DNA of 64,000 nucleotides from Roseovarius litoreus (lineage in GTDB: Bacteria; Pseudomonadota; Alphaproteobacteria; Rhodobacterales; Rhodobacteraceae): positions 124,001 to 188,000 of the forward strand of contig NZ_FRCB01000006.1 of the NCBI RefSeq assembly GCF_900142765.1. The letters are read 5' to 3'. Position 1 is the first letter of the stretch. Each line of letters opens with the position of its first letter. This document shows, piece after piece, positions 1 through 9,931 of the stretch. Position numbers and translations under genes: made by a program. The notes under the pieces are model-generated. The model was not told the origin of the DNA and made no database searches. It saw only the letters and a list, made by a program, of their open reading frames with translations.

Positions 1-2
1 TG

Positions 3-770
<768 letters not shown>

Positions 771-800
771 TCCGGCCCGGCCGGGCGCATGCGATGTTGT

Positions 801-1424
801 TCAGACGACCCGCGCCCCCTGGCTGGTCAGCGCCTCGAGCACGGCATCGAAGGCGGCACTGTCCCTGGCGGCGATCCCGTCGCGCACCAGCTCCACCTCA
901 TAGCCTCGGTTGAGCGCGCCCTGCGCGGTGCGCGCCAGCCCCGCGCAGCCCTCGCGCCCCACAAGTCGCAGCCGCCCGACGCGCAGCATTTCCAGAAGCG
1001 CATCCAGCGCGCCGGTCTCGAACCCGTCTTCCACCGGCTTGACGATCACATGATCGGCCATGCCGCGAAACGCGGGCGCCAGTTCCACATCCGCGCCGCC
1101 GCGCATCGGTGCGCCGGGCCGGGTCAGCCGCACGATCAGCCGCGCCATCAGCCCGTGCCATTCCTGCCGCAGCGCGATCACCGGCTGATCGCGGTGCCGC
1201 GCCAGTTCCACCTCGCGCGCCACCGCGGCCTCGACGCGGGCGCGCGTTGCGGCATCGTGCTGTGCATCGGTCCAAAGGCAGTCCTGCAATTCGATCAGCA
1301 GCAGCGCAGCGCCCGCGCGTGGCGGCACCGGCGTGCCCTGACTGGCGCGCACCATGCGACGTGCAACGATCCACGCCCAGACCAGCAGCCCACCGGCCAA
1401 CAGGGCCATAGCGGCCCATATCAT
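801..1424 (-). CDS. isochorismatase-like cysteine hydrolase, membrane-anchored
   Basis: A 207-residue protein with one N-terminal hydrophobic segment (about residues 3-21) followed by an isochorismatase-fold domain. The three expected catalytic positions are visible: Asp48 in LIELQDCLW, Lys129 in VIVKPVEDGFE, and Cys160 in GREGCAG. Family members hydrolyse amides such as nicotinamide or N-carbamoyl compounds; the substrate cannot be read from the sequence. The membrane anchor is unusual for this normally soluble family. The gene is convergent with aroA and divergent from the CoA-transferase gene. Confidence 0.7.
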   Translation of the reverse strand: MIWAAMALLAGGLLVWAWIVARRMVRASQGTPVPPRAGAALLLIELQDCLWTDAQHDAATRARVEAAVAREVELARHRDQPVIALRQEWHGLMARLIVRLTRPGAPMRGGADVELAPAFRGMADHVIVKPVEDGFETGALDALLEMLRVGRLRLVGREGCAGLARTAQGALNRGYEVELVRDGIAARDSAAFDAVLEALTSQGARVV

Positions 1425-1609
1425 CGCTGCCTGCCCGGATCAGCACAGCATCGCCCAGTCATACCTCGACCTCCCTCGCACCTGCACAGATGCTTTCGTC
1501 TGCACAATTCCCCGGCCAGAGGCAAGAACCGGGTTTGATCCGTGTCAGTGTCATGTCATGCCGATGCTCTAGGACTGGACCGGACCACGCCGCAAACAGG
1601 AGACCCGCC

Positions 1610-2764
1610 ATGACCGCCCCTCTCGCACCGATCACCGTTCTCGATCTGACCCATGTGCTGGCCGGGCCTTTCGCCTCGATGACGATGGCCGACCTGGGCG
1701 CGCATGTCATCAAGGTGGAGCGGCCCGGAAGCGGTGACGACACACGGTCCTTTCCGCCCTTCAAGGCTGACAAGAGCGCCTATTTCGCCACGCTCAATCG
1801 CGGCAAACAGTCGGTCGCACTCGATCTCAAGGCCGATGCCGACCGCGCGCTGTTCGACCGGCTTCTCGAGCGGGCCGATGTGATTCTCGAAAATTACCGC
1901 CCGGGTACCATGGAAAAGCTGGGCTACGGCTGGGAGACCCTTCACGCCCGCTATCCGCGCCTGATCTATGGGGCGGTCAGCGGCTTTGGCCATACCGGCC
2001 CCGATGCCTTGCGCCCGGCCTATGACATGGTCGTGCAGGCGCGCGGCGGCGTCATGTCGATCACCGGCGAGAAAGATCGCGAGCCCGTCCGCGTCGGCGC
2101 CAGCATCGGCGACATCATCGCCGGGATGTACATGCTCCAGGGCGTGCTGGCGGCGCTTTACGATCGCGAAAGGACCGGGCTGGGGCGCAAGGTGGATGTG
2201 GCCATGCTGGATGGTCAGCTGGCCATCCTCGAACATGCTGTCGCCATCACCTCGGTCACCGGCACCCCGCCCGGTCCCTCGGGGGCGCGGCATCCCTCGA
2301 TCACCCCATTCGAGACCTATCATGCCGCCGACGGTCTGTTCGTGATCGCCGCAGGCAATGATGCTCTTTTTGCGCGGTTATGCGATGTGCTCGGCCTGCC
2401 ACTGGCCGAGGATCCGCGCTTTGCGACCAACCCTGCGCGCTGCGAAAATGCCCGGATGCTCAAGCGCCTGATCGAAGCGGTGACCATCGATCAGCCCAAG
2501 GCGCAATGGATCGAGCGTCTGGTCGCCGCCGGTGTGCCCACCGGCCCGATCCAGAATGTCGCCGAAGCGATGCGCGATCCGCAGATCCTTGCCCGCAACA
2601 TGGTGGTCGATGTGCTGGATGCCGCCGGCAAGCCGGCCTTCACCGCAGCGGGAAATCCCATCAAGATCAGTGGGATGGAAGACCCCAAGACGCGCGGACC
2701 GGCGCCCGATCTTGATGGGGACCGCGCGGCGATCCTCGATTGGCTGGCGCGTGACGCGTCCTGA
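1610..2764 (+). CDS. CaiB/BaiF family (class III) CoA transferase
   Basis: A 384-residue class III CoA transferase, which moves CoA between an acyl-CoA donor and a carboxylic acid. It begins with the family-typical stretch LDLTHVLAGPFASM, carries HVIKVERPGSGDDTR, and continues through NYRPGTMEKLGYG (following the catalytic-Asp region of the family) to ADGLFVIAAGND. The ATG at 1610 is chosen because AGGAG lies 8 bases upstream and the family N-terminus starts there; the frame also stays open upstream to 1490. Substrate is unknown. It stands alone between the isochorismatase-like gene and the corrinoid-activation gene on the same strand. Confidence 0.88.
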   Translation: MTAPLAPITVLDLTHVLAGPFASMTMADLGAHVIKVERPGSGDDTRSFPPFKADKSAYFATLNRGKQSVALDLKADADRALFDRLLERADVILENYRPGTMEKLGYGWETLHARYPRLIYGAVSGFGHTGPDALRPAYDMVVQARGGVMSITGEKDREPVRVGASIGDIIAGMYMLQGVLAALYDRERTGLGRKVDVAMLDGQLAILEHAVAITSVTGTPPGPSGARHPSITPFETYHAADGLFVIAAGNDALFARLCDVLGLPLAEDPRFATNPARCENARMLKRLIEAVTIDQPKAQWIERLVAAGVPTGPIQNVAEAMRDPQILARNMVVDVLDAAGKPAFTAAGNPIKISGMEDPKTRGPAPDLDGDRAAILDWLARDAS

Positions 2765-2902
2765 GGGCGGGCCCGTCTTGATGCCGGCATGACCTTCATG
2801 CCGCGCCTGTGACATTTTCTGACGGTTGCAGGCTGTAACCCGGCGGGCATTGCCTTATGTTCCGCCGTGCAACCAGAATGTCACGGATAAGGACACATCC
2901 CG

Positions 2903-4960
2903 ATGTCGCAAGACCCCCTCGTCGTCTTCACCCCCTCGGGCAAGCGCGGCCGGTTTCCCAAGGGAACCCCGGTGCTGACCGCTGCACGGCAATTGGGGGT
3001 CGATCTCGATTCGGTCTGCGGCGGGCGTGGCATCTGCTCGAAATGCCAGATCACGCCCTCCTACGGCGAATTTTCCAAACATGGCGTGACCGTCCATCAG
3101 GACGCCCTGTCGGAATGGAACGCGGTCGAGGAACGCTATGACCAGAAACGCGGCCTCAAGCCGGGCCGCCGTCTGGGCTGTCAGGCGCAGGTGATGGGCG
3201 ATGTGGTGATCGACGTGCCCCCCGAAAGTCAGGTCCATCGGCAAGTGGTGCGCAAGGCTGCCTCGGCCCGCGTGATCGAGATGGACCCCGCCACCAGGCT
3301 CTATTTCGTTGAGGTGGACGAGCCCGACATGCACGAACCCACGGGCGATCTGGAGCGGTTGGAACGCGCGCTGTCGCGCGAATGGGATATCCCCGCGATC
3401 CGTGCCGACCAGTCGCTGCTGTCCAAGCTGCAGCCGGTGTTGCGCAAGGGCAAGTTCCAGGTCACCGTCGCGCTGCATAAATCCCATACCGATGACGTGG
3501 CCCGCCTGATCGAGATCTGGCCGGGACTGCACGAAGACGGGCTTTACGGTCTAGCCATCGATCTTGGCTCCACCACCATCGCCGCGCATCTGACCGATCT
3601 CGACACGGGTGAGGTCAAGGCGTCTTCAGGCATCATGAACCCCCAGATCCGCTTCGGCGAGGACCTGATGAGCCGGGTCAGCTATTCCATGATGAACCCC
3701 GGCGGCGACCGCGAGATGACCAGCGCCGTACGCGAGGCCATCGACACATTGGCCGGTGAGATCGCCAAGGAGGCGGGGATCGATCCGCATCTGATCGTGG
3801 AAACCGTGTTTGTCTGCAATCCGGTGATGCATCACCTGCTTTTGGGCATCGACCCGGTCGAACTGGGGCAGGCGCCTTTTGCGCTGGCGACCTCGGACTC
3901 GATCTCGATGCCGGCCCGCGAACTGGATCTGACGACGATCAACCCGCGTGCGCGCACCTATATCCTGCCTTGCATCGCGGGCCATGTGGGGGCCGACGCC
4001 GCCGCCGTGGCCCTGTCCGAAGAGCCGGGTAAATCCGAAGACCTTGTTCTGATCGTCGATGTGGGCACCAATGCTGAAATCCTGCTGGGCGACCGCGCAC
4101 GTGTGCTGGCCTGCTCTTCGCCGACCGGCCCTGCCTTCGAGGGCGCGCAGATCTCCAGCGGTCAGCGCGCGGCCCCCGGCGCAATCGAGACCATCCGGAT
4201 AGATCCCGTCACCAAGGAGCCGCGCTTTCGGGTGATCGGCTGCGACAAGTGGTCGGACGAGGACGGCTTCGACGCGGAAACCGCCGCCTCCGGTATCACC
4301 GGCATCTGCGGTTCCGGCATCATCGAGGCGGTGGCCGAAATGCGCATCGCGGGCCTTGTGGATGAAAGCGGCCTGATCGGATCGGCCGAGGCAACGGGTA
4401 CGCCGCGCTCGGTGCCCGAAGGGCGCACCCATGCCTATCTCATCCATGACGCCACCGCAGATGGCGGGCCACGCATTACCGTCACCCAAGGCGATATCCG
4501 CGCCATTCAGTTGGCCAAATCCGCGCTCTATGCGGGGGCGCGGCTGCTGATGGATGAACGCGGTGTGGACAAGGTGGATCGTGTCGTGCTCGCCGGGGCG
4601 TTCGGGGCCCATATCAGCCCGCTCCATGCCATGGTTTTGGGGATGATCCCGGATGTGCCACTGGACAAGGTGACAAGTGCCGGCAACGCGGCGGGCACCG
4701 GCGCGCGCATCGCGCTGTGCAATGTCGCCGCCCGCACCGAGATCGAACGCGTCGTGGGCCAGATCTCCAAGGTCGAGACCGCCATCGAGCCCAAATTCCA
4801 GGAACATTTCGTCGCCGCCAACGCGATCCCGCACAAGACCGATCCCTTCCCCGAATTGGGCCGGATCGTGACCTTGCCGCATGTCAGTTTCAACACCGGG
4901 GCCGGCGGCGATGGCGACGGCGAAGACGGGGGCCGCCGCCGCAGACGCCGGCGCGCCTGA
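2903..4960 (+). CDS. 2Fe-2S/ASKHA-domain protein (RACE family, DUF4445), corrinoid-protein reactivator
   Basis: A 685-residue protein. The N-terminal ferredoxin domain has Cys39, Cys45, Cys48 and Cys93 (C-x5-C-x2-C then a distant C) for a 2Fe-2S cluster. The rest is an ASKHA-type ATPase, with LYGLAIDLGSTTIAAHL around residue 212, VLIVDVGTNAEILLG, and GICGSGIIEAVAEM. Members of this family (RamA, AcsV, RACo relatives) reduce inactive Co(II) corrinoid proteins at the expense of ATP, supporting methyltransferases. No corrinoid protein or cobalamin methyltransferase is next to it here, so its client is unknown. The last 8 residues are seven Arg and one Ala after a Gly/Asp-rich linker. The RBS is AAGGA. 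Confidence 0.85.
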   Translation: MSQDPLVVFTPSGKRGRFPKGTPVLTAARQLGVDLDSVCGGRGICSKCQITPSYGEFSKHGVTVHQDALSEWNAVEERYDQKRGLKPGRRLGCQAQVMGDVVIDVPPESQVHRQVVRKAASARVIEMDPATRLYFVEVDEPDMHEPTGDLERLERALSREWDIPAIRADQSLLSKLQPVLRKGKFQVTVALHKSHTDDVARLIEIWPGLHEDGLYGLAIDLGSTTIAAHLTDLDTGEVKASSGIMNPQIRFGEDLMSRVSYSMMNPGGDREMTSAVREAIDTLAGEIAKEAGIDPHLIVETVFVCNPVMHHLLLGIDPVELGQAPFALATSDSISMPARELDLTTINPRARTYILPCIAGHVGADAAAVALSEEPGKSEDLVLIVDVGTNAEILLGDRARVLACSSPTGPAFEGAQISSGQRAAPGAIETIRIDPVTKEPRFRVIGCDKWSDEDGFDAETAASGITGICGSGIIEAVAEMRIAGLVDESGLIGSAEATGTPRSVPEGRTHAYLIHDATADGGPRITVTQGDIRAIQLAKSALYAGARLLMDERGVDKVDRVVLAGAFGAHISPLHAMVLGMIPDVPLDKVTSAGNAAGTGARIALCNVAARTEIERVVGQISKVETAIEPKFQEHFVAANAIPHKTDPFPELGRIVTLPHVSFNTGAGGDGDGEDGGRRRRRRRA

Positions 4961-5028
4961 AACAGGGCCGCGTGATAGCTTTCCCCTTGACCGGGCAAGG
5001 CGGATTTCATACCTAGACGTTCGCCCGG

Positions 5029-5102
5029 GCGGGTATGGTGAAAAGGTATCACGCGAGCTTCCCAAGCTTAAGTTACGGGTTCGATTCCCGTTACCCGCTC
5101 CA
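5029..5102 (+). tRNA. tRNA-Gly (anticodon CCC)
   Basis: A 74-nt cloverleaf. The acceptor stem GCGGGTA pairs perfectly with TACCCGC, then a T discriminator and an encoded CCA. The anticodon loop TTCCCAA places CCC at 5061-5063. The T arm contains GGGTTCGATTCCC. It is the only RNA gene in the block between aroA and cmk, 68 bases after the corrinoid-activation gene. Confidence 0.95.
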
Positions 5103-5135
5103 ACATCCCGGCACGCAGCACGGCCAGTCGCCAGG

Positions 5136-5456
5136 TTACTCTATCGGTGTTTCGCTGTGCGGCTCATCCGTTCCAAGCTGGATCAATCCGGCCTGAAGCG
5201 GCAGCGCGATCGACATCATCAGGATCGCGATCAGCAGGATGATCACCTCGAGACCGGGCAGCCAATTCAATGACCGCGTATCCCACCAGCGCACAAGGCG
5301 CGGGCTATTGGGAAAATTCCCGGGCTGCTTCAACGCCTTGCGGCGCAGTTGCTCGGCCTTGTCCTGCCGGTCCGAGCCGAAAGTCGTCAGGCCCTCGTTT
5401 CTTGTGGTGCCGGGGGAATGAGGGGTGGGACGAGGATGGTCCTCGGTGTCGATCAT
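5136..5456 (-). CDS. hypothetical single-pass membrane protein
   Basis: A 106-residue reading frame that I do not recognise. It has a polar, Arg/Lys-rich N-terminal two thirds and one strong hydrophobic segment (about residues 67-91, LEVIILLIAILMMSIALPL), ending in a short acidic tail. The start is preceded by AGGG at a suitable distance. It lies between tRNA-Gly and the upstream region of cmk, on the opposite strand. It may be a lineage-specific small membrane protein; the coding assignment rests on the RBS and the clean hydrophobic segment. Confidence 0.5.
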   Translation of the reverse strand: MIDTEDHPRPTPHSPGTTRNEGLTTFGSDRQDKAEQLRRKALKQPGNFPNSPRLVRWWDTRSLNWLPGLEVIILLIAILMMSIALPLQAGLIQLGTDEPHSETPIE

Positions 5457-5694
5457 AATTTTACCCTGTTGAAATAGCTCAAAGTCTCGTGTGATCCGGA
5501 TAAGACGTCCAATAATGGGCGCAGCCTACCCCAAGTTTGCGCATTTTGGGAGACCCGGGTCCGTAAACAGTCTGTTCCGGGCCGAGTCTCGAAACCCGCG
5601 CAAACGGCATTCCGGGCAGCGCGGGCGCGGCACTGGGGCTTGAGCGTGCCGGTCGCATGGCATACCCATGCCCCCATCAGCAAAGGATGACATC

Positions 5695-6306
5695 ATGGCG
5701 TTCACCATCGCGATCGATGGCCCGGCAGCCGCCGGAAAGGGCACCGTCTCGCGCGCCGTCGCGGACCATTTCGGCTTTGCGCATCTGGATACCGGCCTGC
5801 TGTATCGCGCCACCGGGCGCCGCACGCTGGATGGCACCGATCCGGTCGAGGCCGCGCGCACCCTGCAGGCCTCCGATCTCGAGGCCGAGGATCTGCGCAC
5901 CCCCGAAGTGGCGCAGGCCGCAAGCCGCGTTGCCGCTCTTCCCGATGTGCGTGAGGCCCTGCTGGATTTTCAACGCGCCTTTGCCCGCAGGGCAGGGGGG
6001 GCGGTGCTCGATGGGCGCGACATTGGCACCGTGATCTGCCCTGACGCCGAGGTGAAGCTCTTCATCACCGCCACGGACGACATCCGCGCCGAGCGCCGCT
6101 GGAAAGAACTGCGCGAAAAGGGGCATGCCGACAGCCTCGAGGATGTTCTGCGCGATCTTCGCACGCGCGACGAGCGCGACAGCGCCCGTGCCGCCGCCCC
6201 GCTCAAACCGGCCGAGGATGCGGTGCTGCTCGACACGTCGCAGATGTCGATCGACGAGGCCGTCTCGGCGGCCATCTCGCTCATCGAAGACCGCCTGAAC
6301 CGCTGA
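5695..6306 (+). CDS. cmk: (d)CMP kinase
   Basis: A 203-residue cytidylate kinase that phosphorylates CMP and dCMP with ATP. The P-loop is GPAAAGKGT (residues 9-17). The CMP-binding and lid regions follow ([46 protein letters not shown]). The ATG at 5695 is chosen over the in-frame ATG at 5668 because AAGGA lies 8 bases before it and the family N-terminus starts there. It is followed by rpsA and ihfB, the usual proteobacterial order. Confidence 0.95.
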   Translation: MAFTIAIDGPAAAGKGTVSRAVADHFGFAHLDTGLLYRATGRRTLDGTDPVEAARTLQASDLEAEDLRTPEVAQAASRVAALPDVREALLDFQRAFARRAGGAVLDGRDIGTVICPDAEVKLFITATDDIRAERRWKELREKGHADSLEDVLRDLRTRDERDSARAAAPLKPAEDAVLLDTSQMSIDEAVSAAISLIEDRLNR

Positions 6307-6455
6307 CGCGCGCCCGCGCAACCCGGCACGCACGATCGGCGCGCGCCCGCCTTTGCCATGCCGGACGGCACGAGGGGCTTGCAAAGCATGGCGCAAGCGG
6401 ATATGTGCGCCCCTGTCGATAAGGCGATCAAGGCCATATAACAAAGAGATCGAGC

Positions 6456-6484
6456 AGGGTCGGGTCACCGGCCCTCTTTGTTTT
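6456..6484 (+). terminator. hairpin plus T-run upstream of rpsA
   Basis: An 8-bp GC-rich stem (AGGGTCGG with CCGGCCCT, one G-U pair, loop GTCA) is followed by CTTTGTTTT. It could end the cmk transcript. A TATAAC box at 6436-6441 lies just upstream, so if that is the rpsA promoter the hairpin would sit in the rpsA leader and act as an attenuator. The sequence alone does not decide between these. Confidence 0.5.
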
Positions 6485-6571
6485 GTGGCACGTCTGACCA
6501 ACGAAACCCCAAGACCGGCGGAGACAACCGCGCGGCCGGAAAAATGCACTTGTAAAGGAAAACCACGCCAC

Positions 6572-8260
6572 ATGGCTCATAACGCATCCATGGAGGAATT
6601 CGAGACCCTCCTTAATGAAAGTCTCGAAATGGACACGCCCGATGAGGGGTCTGTCGTCAAAGGCAAGGTGATCGCGATCGAAGCGGGCCAGGCCATCATC
6701 GATGTCGGCTACAAGATGGAAGGCCGCGTCGATCTCAAGGAATTCGCAAATCCCGGCGAAGCGCCCGAAATCGCCGTTGGCGACGAGGTCGAGGTGTTCC
6801 TCCGCGCCGCCGAGAACTCCCGTGGCGAAGCCGTCATCAGCCGTGAGATGGCACGCCGCGAAGAGGCATGGGACCGTCTTGAAAAGGCCTATGCCGACGA
6901 AGAACGCGTCGATGGCGCGATCTTTGGCCGCGTCAAGGGCGGCTTCACCGTCGATCTGGGCGGCGCCGTGGCGTTCCTGCCCGGCTCTCAGGTCGATGTG
7001 CGCCCCGTGCGCGATGCCGGCCCGCTGATGGGTCTCAAGCAGCCGTTCCAGATCCTCAAGATGGATCGCCGCCGTGGCAACATCGTCGTGTCGCGCCGCG
7101 CCATCCTGGAAGAAAGCCGCGCTGAACAGCGCGCCGAAGTGATCTCGCAGCTGACCGAAGGCGACACCGTGGATGGTGTGGTCAAGAACATCACCGAATA
7201 CGGCGCCTTCGTCGATCTGGGCGGTGTTGACGGTCTTCTGCACGTCACCGACATGGCATGGCGTCGCGTCAACCACCCCTCCGAGATCCTGTCGATCGGC
7301 GAGACCGTGAAGGTCCAGGTCATCAAGATCAACAAGGAAACCCACCGTATCAGCCTCGGCATGAAGCAGCTGCAGGAAGATCCGTGGGATCTGGTGGCCG
7401 CCAAGTATCCGCTGGCCTCGGTCCATACCGGTCGCGTCACCAACATCACCGATTACGGCGCCTTCGTCGAGCTGGAGCCCGGTGTCGAAGGTCTGGTGCA
7501 CGTCTCGGAAATGTCCTGGACCAAGAAGAACGTGCATCCCGGCAAGATCGTGTCGACCTCTCAGGAAGTCGAAGTCATGGTGCTGGAAATCGACCAGGCC
7601 AAGCGCCGCGTGTCTCTTGGTCTCAAGCAGACGCAGCGCAACCCCTGGGAAGTCTTCGCAGAAACCCATCCCGTCGGCACCGAAGTCGAAGGCGAGGTCA
7701 AGAACATCACCGAATTCGGTCTGTTCATCGGCCTGCCCGGCGATATCGACGGCATGGTTCACCTCTCGGACCTCAGCTGGGACGAGCGCGGCGAAGAGGC
7801 GATCCAGAACTACAAGAAGGGCGATATCGTCAAGGCTGTCGTCTCGGAAGTCGATGTCGAGAAAGAGCGTATCTCCCTCTCGATCAAGGCGCTGGACGGC
7901 GATCCCTTCGCCGATGCCGTCGGCGGCGTGAAGCGTGGCTCGATCATCACGGTCGAGGTCACCTCGATCGAGGATGGCGGGATCGAAGTGCAGTATGACG
8001 GGCTCAAGTCCTTCATCCGCCGCTCCGACCTCAGCCGTGACCGCTCCGAGCAGCGCCCCGAGCGTTTCACGGTCGGCGACAAGGTCGATGTGCGCGTGAC
8101 CAATGTCGACTCCAAGACACGTCGTCTTGGTCTGTCGATCAAGGCCCGCGAGATCGCCGAGGAAAAAGAAGCCGTGCAGCAGTATGGCAGCTCGGACTCG
8201 GGCGCATCGCTTGGTGATATCCTCGGTGCAGCCCTCAAAGGCGACGACGACAAGGGCTAA
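6572..8260 (+). CDS. rpsA: 30S ribosomal protein S1
   Basis: A 562-residue protein with six S1 (OB-fold) repeats. Clear copies are GVVKNITEYGAFVDL, GRVTNITDYGAFVEL and GEVKNITEFGLFIGL, with more divergent copies at both ends. S1 binds mRNA on the 30S subunit and helps initiation. The ATG at 6572 (MAHNASMEEFETLL) is preceded by AAAGGA; the frame is open upstream to 6353, but no family sequence is found there. A strong terminator follows the stop. The 265-base leader upstream contains a hairpin. Confidence 0.97.
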   Translation: MAHNASMEEFETLLNESLEMDTPDEGSVVKGKVIAIEAGQAIIDVGYKMEGRVDLKEFANPGEAPEIAVGDEVEVFLRAAENSRGEAVISREMARREEAWDRLEKAYADEERVDGAIFGRVKGGFTVDLGGAVAFLPGSQVDVRPVRDAGPLMGLKQPFQILKMDRRRGNIVVSRRAILEESRAEQRAEVISQLTEGDTVDGVVKNITEYGAFVDLGGVDGLLHVTDMAWRRVNHPSEILSIGETVKVQVIKINKETHRISLGMKQLQEDPWDLVAAKYPLASVHTGRVTNITDYGAFVELEPGVEGLVHVSEMSWTKKNVHPGKIVSTSQEVEVMVLEIDQAKRRVSLGLKQTQRNPWEVFAETHPVGTEVEGEVKNITEFGLFIGLPGDIDGMVHLSDLSWDERGEEAIQNYKKGDIVKAVVSEVDVEKERISLSIKALDGDPFADAVGGVKRGSIITVEVTSIEDGGIEVQYDGLKSFIRRSDLSRDRSEQRPERFTVGDKVDVRVTNVDSKTRRLGLSIKAREIAEEKEAVQQYGSSDSGASLGDILGAALKGDDDKG

Positions 8261-8293
8261 GCCCTGCGCGTCCGACCTCTGACGACCCTCTCG

Positions 8294-8320
8294 AACGGCC
8301 CCGCCCCGGCGGGGCCGTTT
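8294..8320 (+). terminator. rho-independent terminator after rpsA
   Basis: A 10-bp perfect stem (AACGGCCCCG with CGGGGCCGTT) and a six-base loop end in a short T-run, 33 bases after the rpsA stop codon. Confidence 0.85.
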
Positions 8321-8520
8321 CACGTTGCGCCCCCTTCTGCGCCCTTGGCCAAACCTACGAGGCACAACCGGCTTTCCCTTTGCGAATCAACGGCTTTGCT
8401 GCGGATGCAAAATGCCTTGGGTGGGTGCCGCATGCTGCTTGGGACATTGGTCGCGCGATCAAAATGCCCGTTTAACGCGAGAAATTTTGCGATTTGCCGC
8501 TTGGCCCCCCCGTGTTTCTG

Positions 8521-8549
8521 TTTCGATTCCTGATGTTTGTATCTATAGT
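8521..8549 (+). promoter_or_regulatory. candidate sigma-70-type promoter of ihfB
   Basis: TATAGT at 8544-8549 lies 17 bases after TTTCGA, about 50 bases before the ihfB start and downstream of the rpsA terminator. The -35 element is a poor match. The rest of the 8321-8599 stretch shows no other gene. Confidence 0.35.
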
Positions 8550-8599
8550 CCCCAAGACTGCCTGTTGCGCCAAAAACCAAAAAACCCGGGGGAGAACCA

Positions 8600-8884
8600 A
8601 TGATCCGGTCGGAGTTGATTCAAAAAATTGCCGAAGAAAATCCGCATCTTTATCAGCGCGATGTCGAGCGTATCGTTAACACCATTTTCAACGAGATCAC
8701 CAATGCCATGGCCGAAGGAAACCGGGTCGAGCTGCGCGGTTTCGGCGCGTTCTCAGTGAAACGGCGCGATGCGCGCACGGGTCGCAATCCCCGGACCGGT
8801 GAGGCGGTCTATGTAGAGGAAAAGCATGTGCCGTTCTTCAAGACGGGCAAGCTGTTGCGTGACCGACTGAACGGAAAATCCTGA
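8600..8884 (+). CDS. ihfB: integration host factor subunit beta
   Basis: A 94-residue HU/IHF-family DNA-bending protein. It has the dimerisation helices at the N-terminus, the [15 protein letters not shown] strand, and the minor-groove arm [10 protein letters not shown] with the intercalating proline. Its place directly after rpsA, as in many proteobacteria, supports the beta subunit rather than HU. The start is preceded by GGGGGAGAACC. Its stop codon overlaps the next gene's start by one base, so the two are probably translationally coupled. Confidence 0.95.
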   Translation: MIRSELIQKIAEENPHLYQRDVERIVNTIFNEITNAMAEGNRVELRGFGAFSVKRRDARTGRNPRTGEAVYVEEKHVPFFKTGKLLRDRLNGKS

Positions 8885-9234
8885 TGCGTTACATCCGCTA
8901 TGCGTCCATTGCCATCTTCGCCGTGGCGCTTGTTCTTGTGGCCCTCGCCAATCGCGCCATGGTCGAGGTGCGTCTGGTGCCCGACGAATTGTCGGGCCTT
9001 GCGGCGCTGAACCCCAGCCACGAAGTGCCTTTGTTCGTGGTGATCTTCGCAGGTGTGGCCGCCGGGCTTGTCGTCGGTTTCATCTGGGAATGGATCCGCG
9101 AATATGGCGAGCGGGCCGCCGCCGCGCGCCAGATGCGCGAATTGCGTGCCCTGCGCGCCGAGGTGAAACGCCTCAAGGGTGAGACCCACGAGGGCAAGGA
9201 CGAGGTTCTGGCCCTGCTCGACAAGGCCGGCTGA
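8884..9234 (+). CDS. LapA-domain (DUF1049) inner-membrane protein
   Basis: A 116-residue protein with two transmembrane segments (about residues 5-22 and 48-68) and a charged, probably coiled-coil C-terminal tail. This is the layout of LapA/YciS proteins, which in E. coli help assemble lipopolysaccharide. It overlaps ihfB by one base and ends 7 bases before trpF, so the three are probably one transcript. Confidence 0.8.
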   Translation: MRYIRYASIAIFAVALVLVALANRAMVEVRLVPDELSGLAALNPSHEVPLFVVIFAGVAAGLVVGFIWEWIREYGERAAAARQMRELRALRAEVKRLKGETHEGKDEVLALLDKAG

Positions 9235-9241
9235 GCGCGCC

Positions 9242-9898
9242 ATGCCCGATGACATCAAGGTCAAGATCTGCGGGTTGACCGATCCCGCCGACGTGCCCGC
9301 CGCGATCCTTGCGGGGGCGTCCTATGTGGGGTTCGTGTTCTTTCCCAAATCGCCCCGCAACCTCGATCTCGAAGCCGCGGCCTTCATGGCCGCTGCCGTG
9401 CCCGAGGGGATCATCCGTGTGGCTCTGACCGTCGATCCCGATGATGCGCTGCTTGATGCGCTGACCGCGCATGTGCAGATCGACATGATCCAGCTGCACG
9501 GTCACGAAACGCCTGCCCGCGTCACGCAGATCAAACAGCGCACCGGCCTGCCGGTGATGAAGGCAGTGGGCGTCGCGGACGAAACCGATCTGACACAGAT
9601 CGATTTCTACGAAAAGGTCGCCGATCAGATCCTTGTCGATGCCAAGCCCCCCGCTGGCGCCGATCGTCCCGGCGGCAATGCCATGGCCTTCGACTGGACG
9701 CTTCTTTCGGGGCGGCGCTGGTCGAAACCGTGGATGCTGGCCGGTGGTCTGAACCCCGACAATGTGGCGGATGCGGTCCACCAGACAGGCGCACGGCAAC
9801 TCGATGTCTCGTCAGGTGTGGAACGCGCTCCGGGTGAAAAGGACGCCGATCTCATGCGCGCCTTCATTGACAGGGCTCGCGCCGCATCCGAGGATTGA
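9242..9898 (+). CDS. trpF: phosphoribosylanthranilate isomerase
   Basis: A 218-residue TIM-barrel enzyme of tryptophan synthesis that converts N-(5'-phosphoribosyl)anthranilate to CdRP. Signatures are VKICGL at the N-terminus (catalytic Cys), LTVDPDD (catalytic Asp region), [11 protein letters not shown] and LDVSSGVE at the phosphate site. The ATG at 9242 is the family start; it lies 7 bases after the preceding gene's stop. Confidence 0.96.
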   Translation: MPDDIKVKICGLTDPADVPAAILAGASYVGFVFFPKSPRNLDLEAAAFMAAAVPEGIIRVALTVDPDDALLDALTAHVQIDMIQLHGHETPARVTQIKQRTGLPVMKAVGVADETDLTQIDFYEKVADQILVDAKPPAGADRPGGNAMAFDWTLLSGRRWSKPWMLAGGLNPDNVADAVHQTGARQLDVSSGVERAPGEKDADLMRAFIDRARAASED

Positions 9899-9931
9899 GC
9901 CCGTCCGGTCCACGATCACCAGGAGGGGCAA

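Noticed and set aside
3626..5065. A 479-codon minus-strand frame opposite the corrinoid-activation gene that also runs into tRNA-Gly
   Set aside because: It overlaps a real tRNA and a well-recognised protein; composition is that of an antisense shadow.
6428..8365. A 645-codon open frame on the minus strand opposite rpsA
   Set aside because: It mirrors the strongly conserved rpsA frame in GC-rich DNA; its translation has no family motif and it would need to cross the rpsA terminator.
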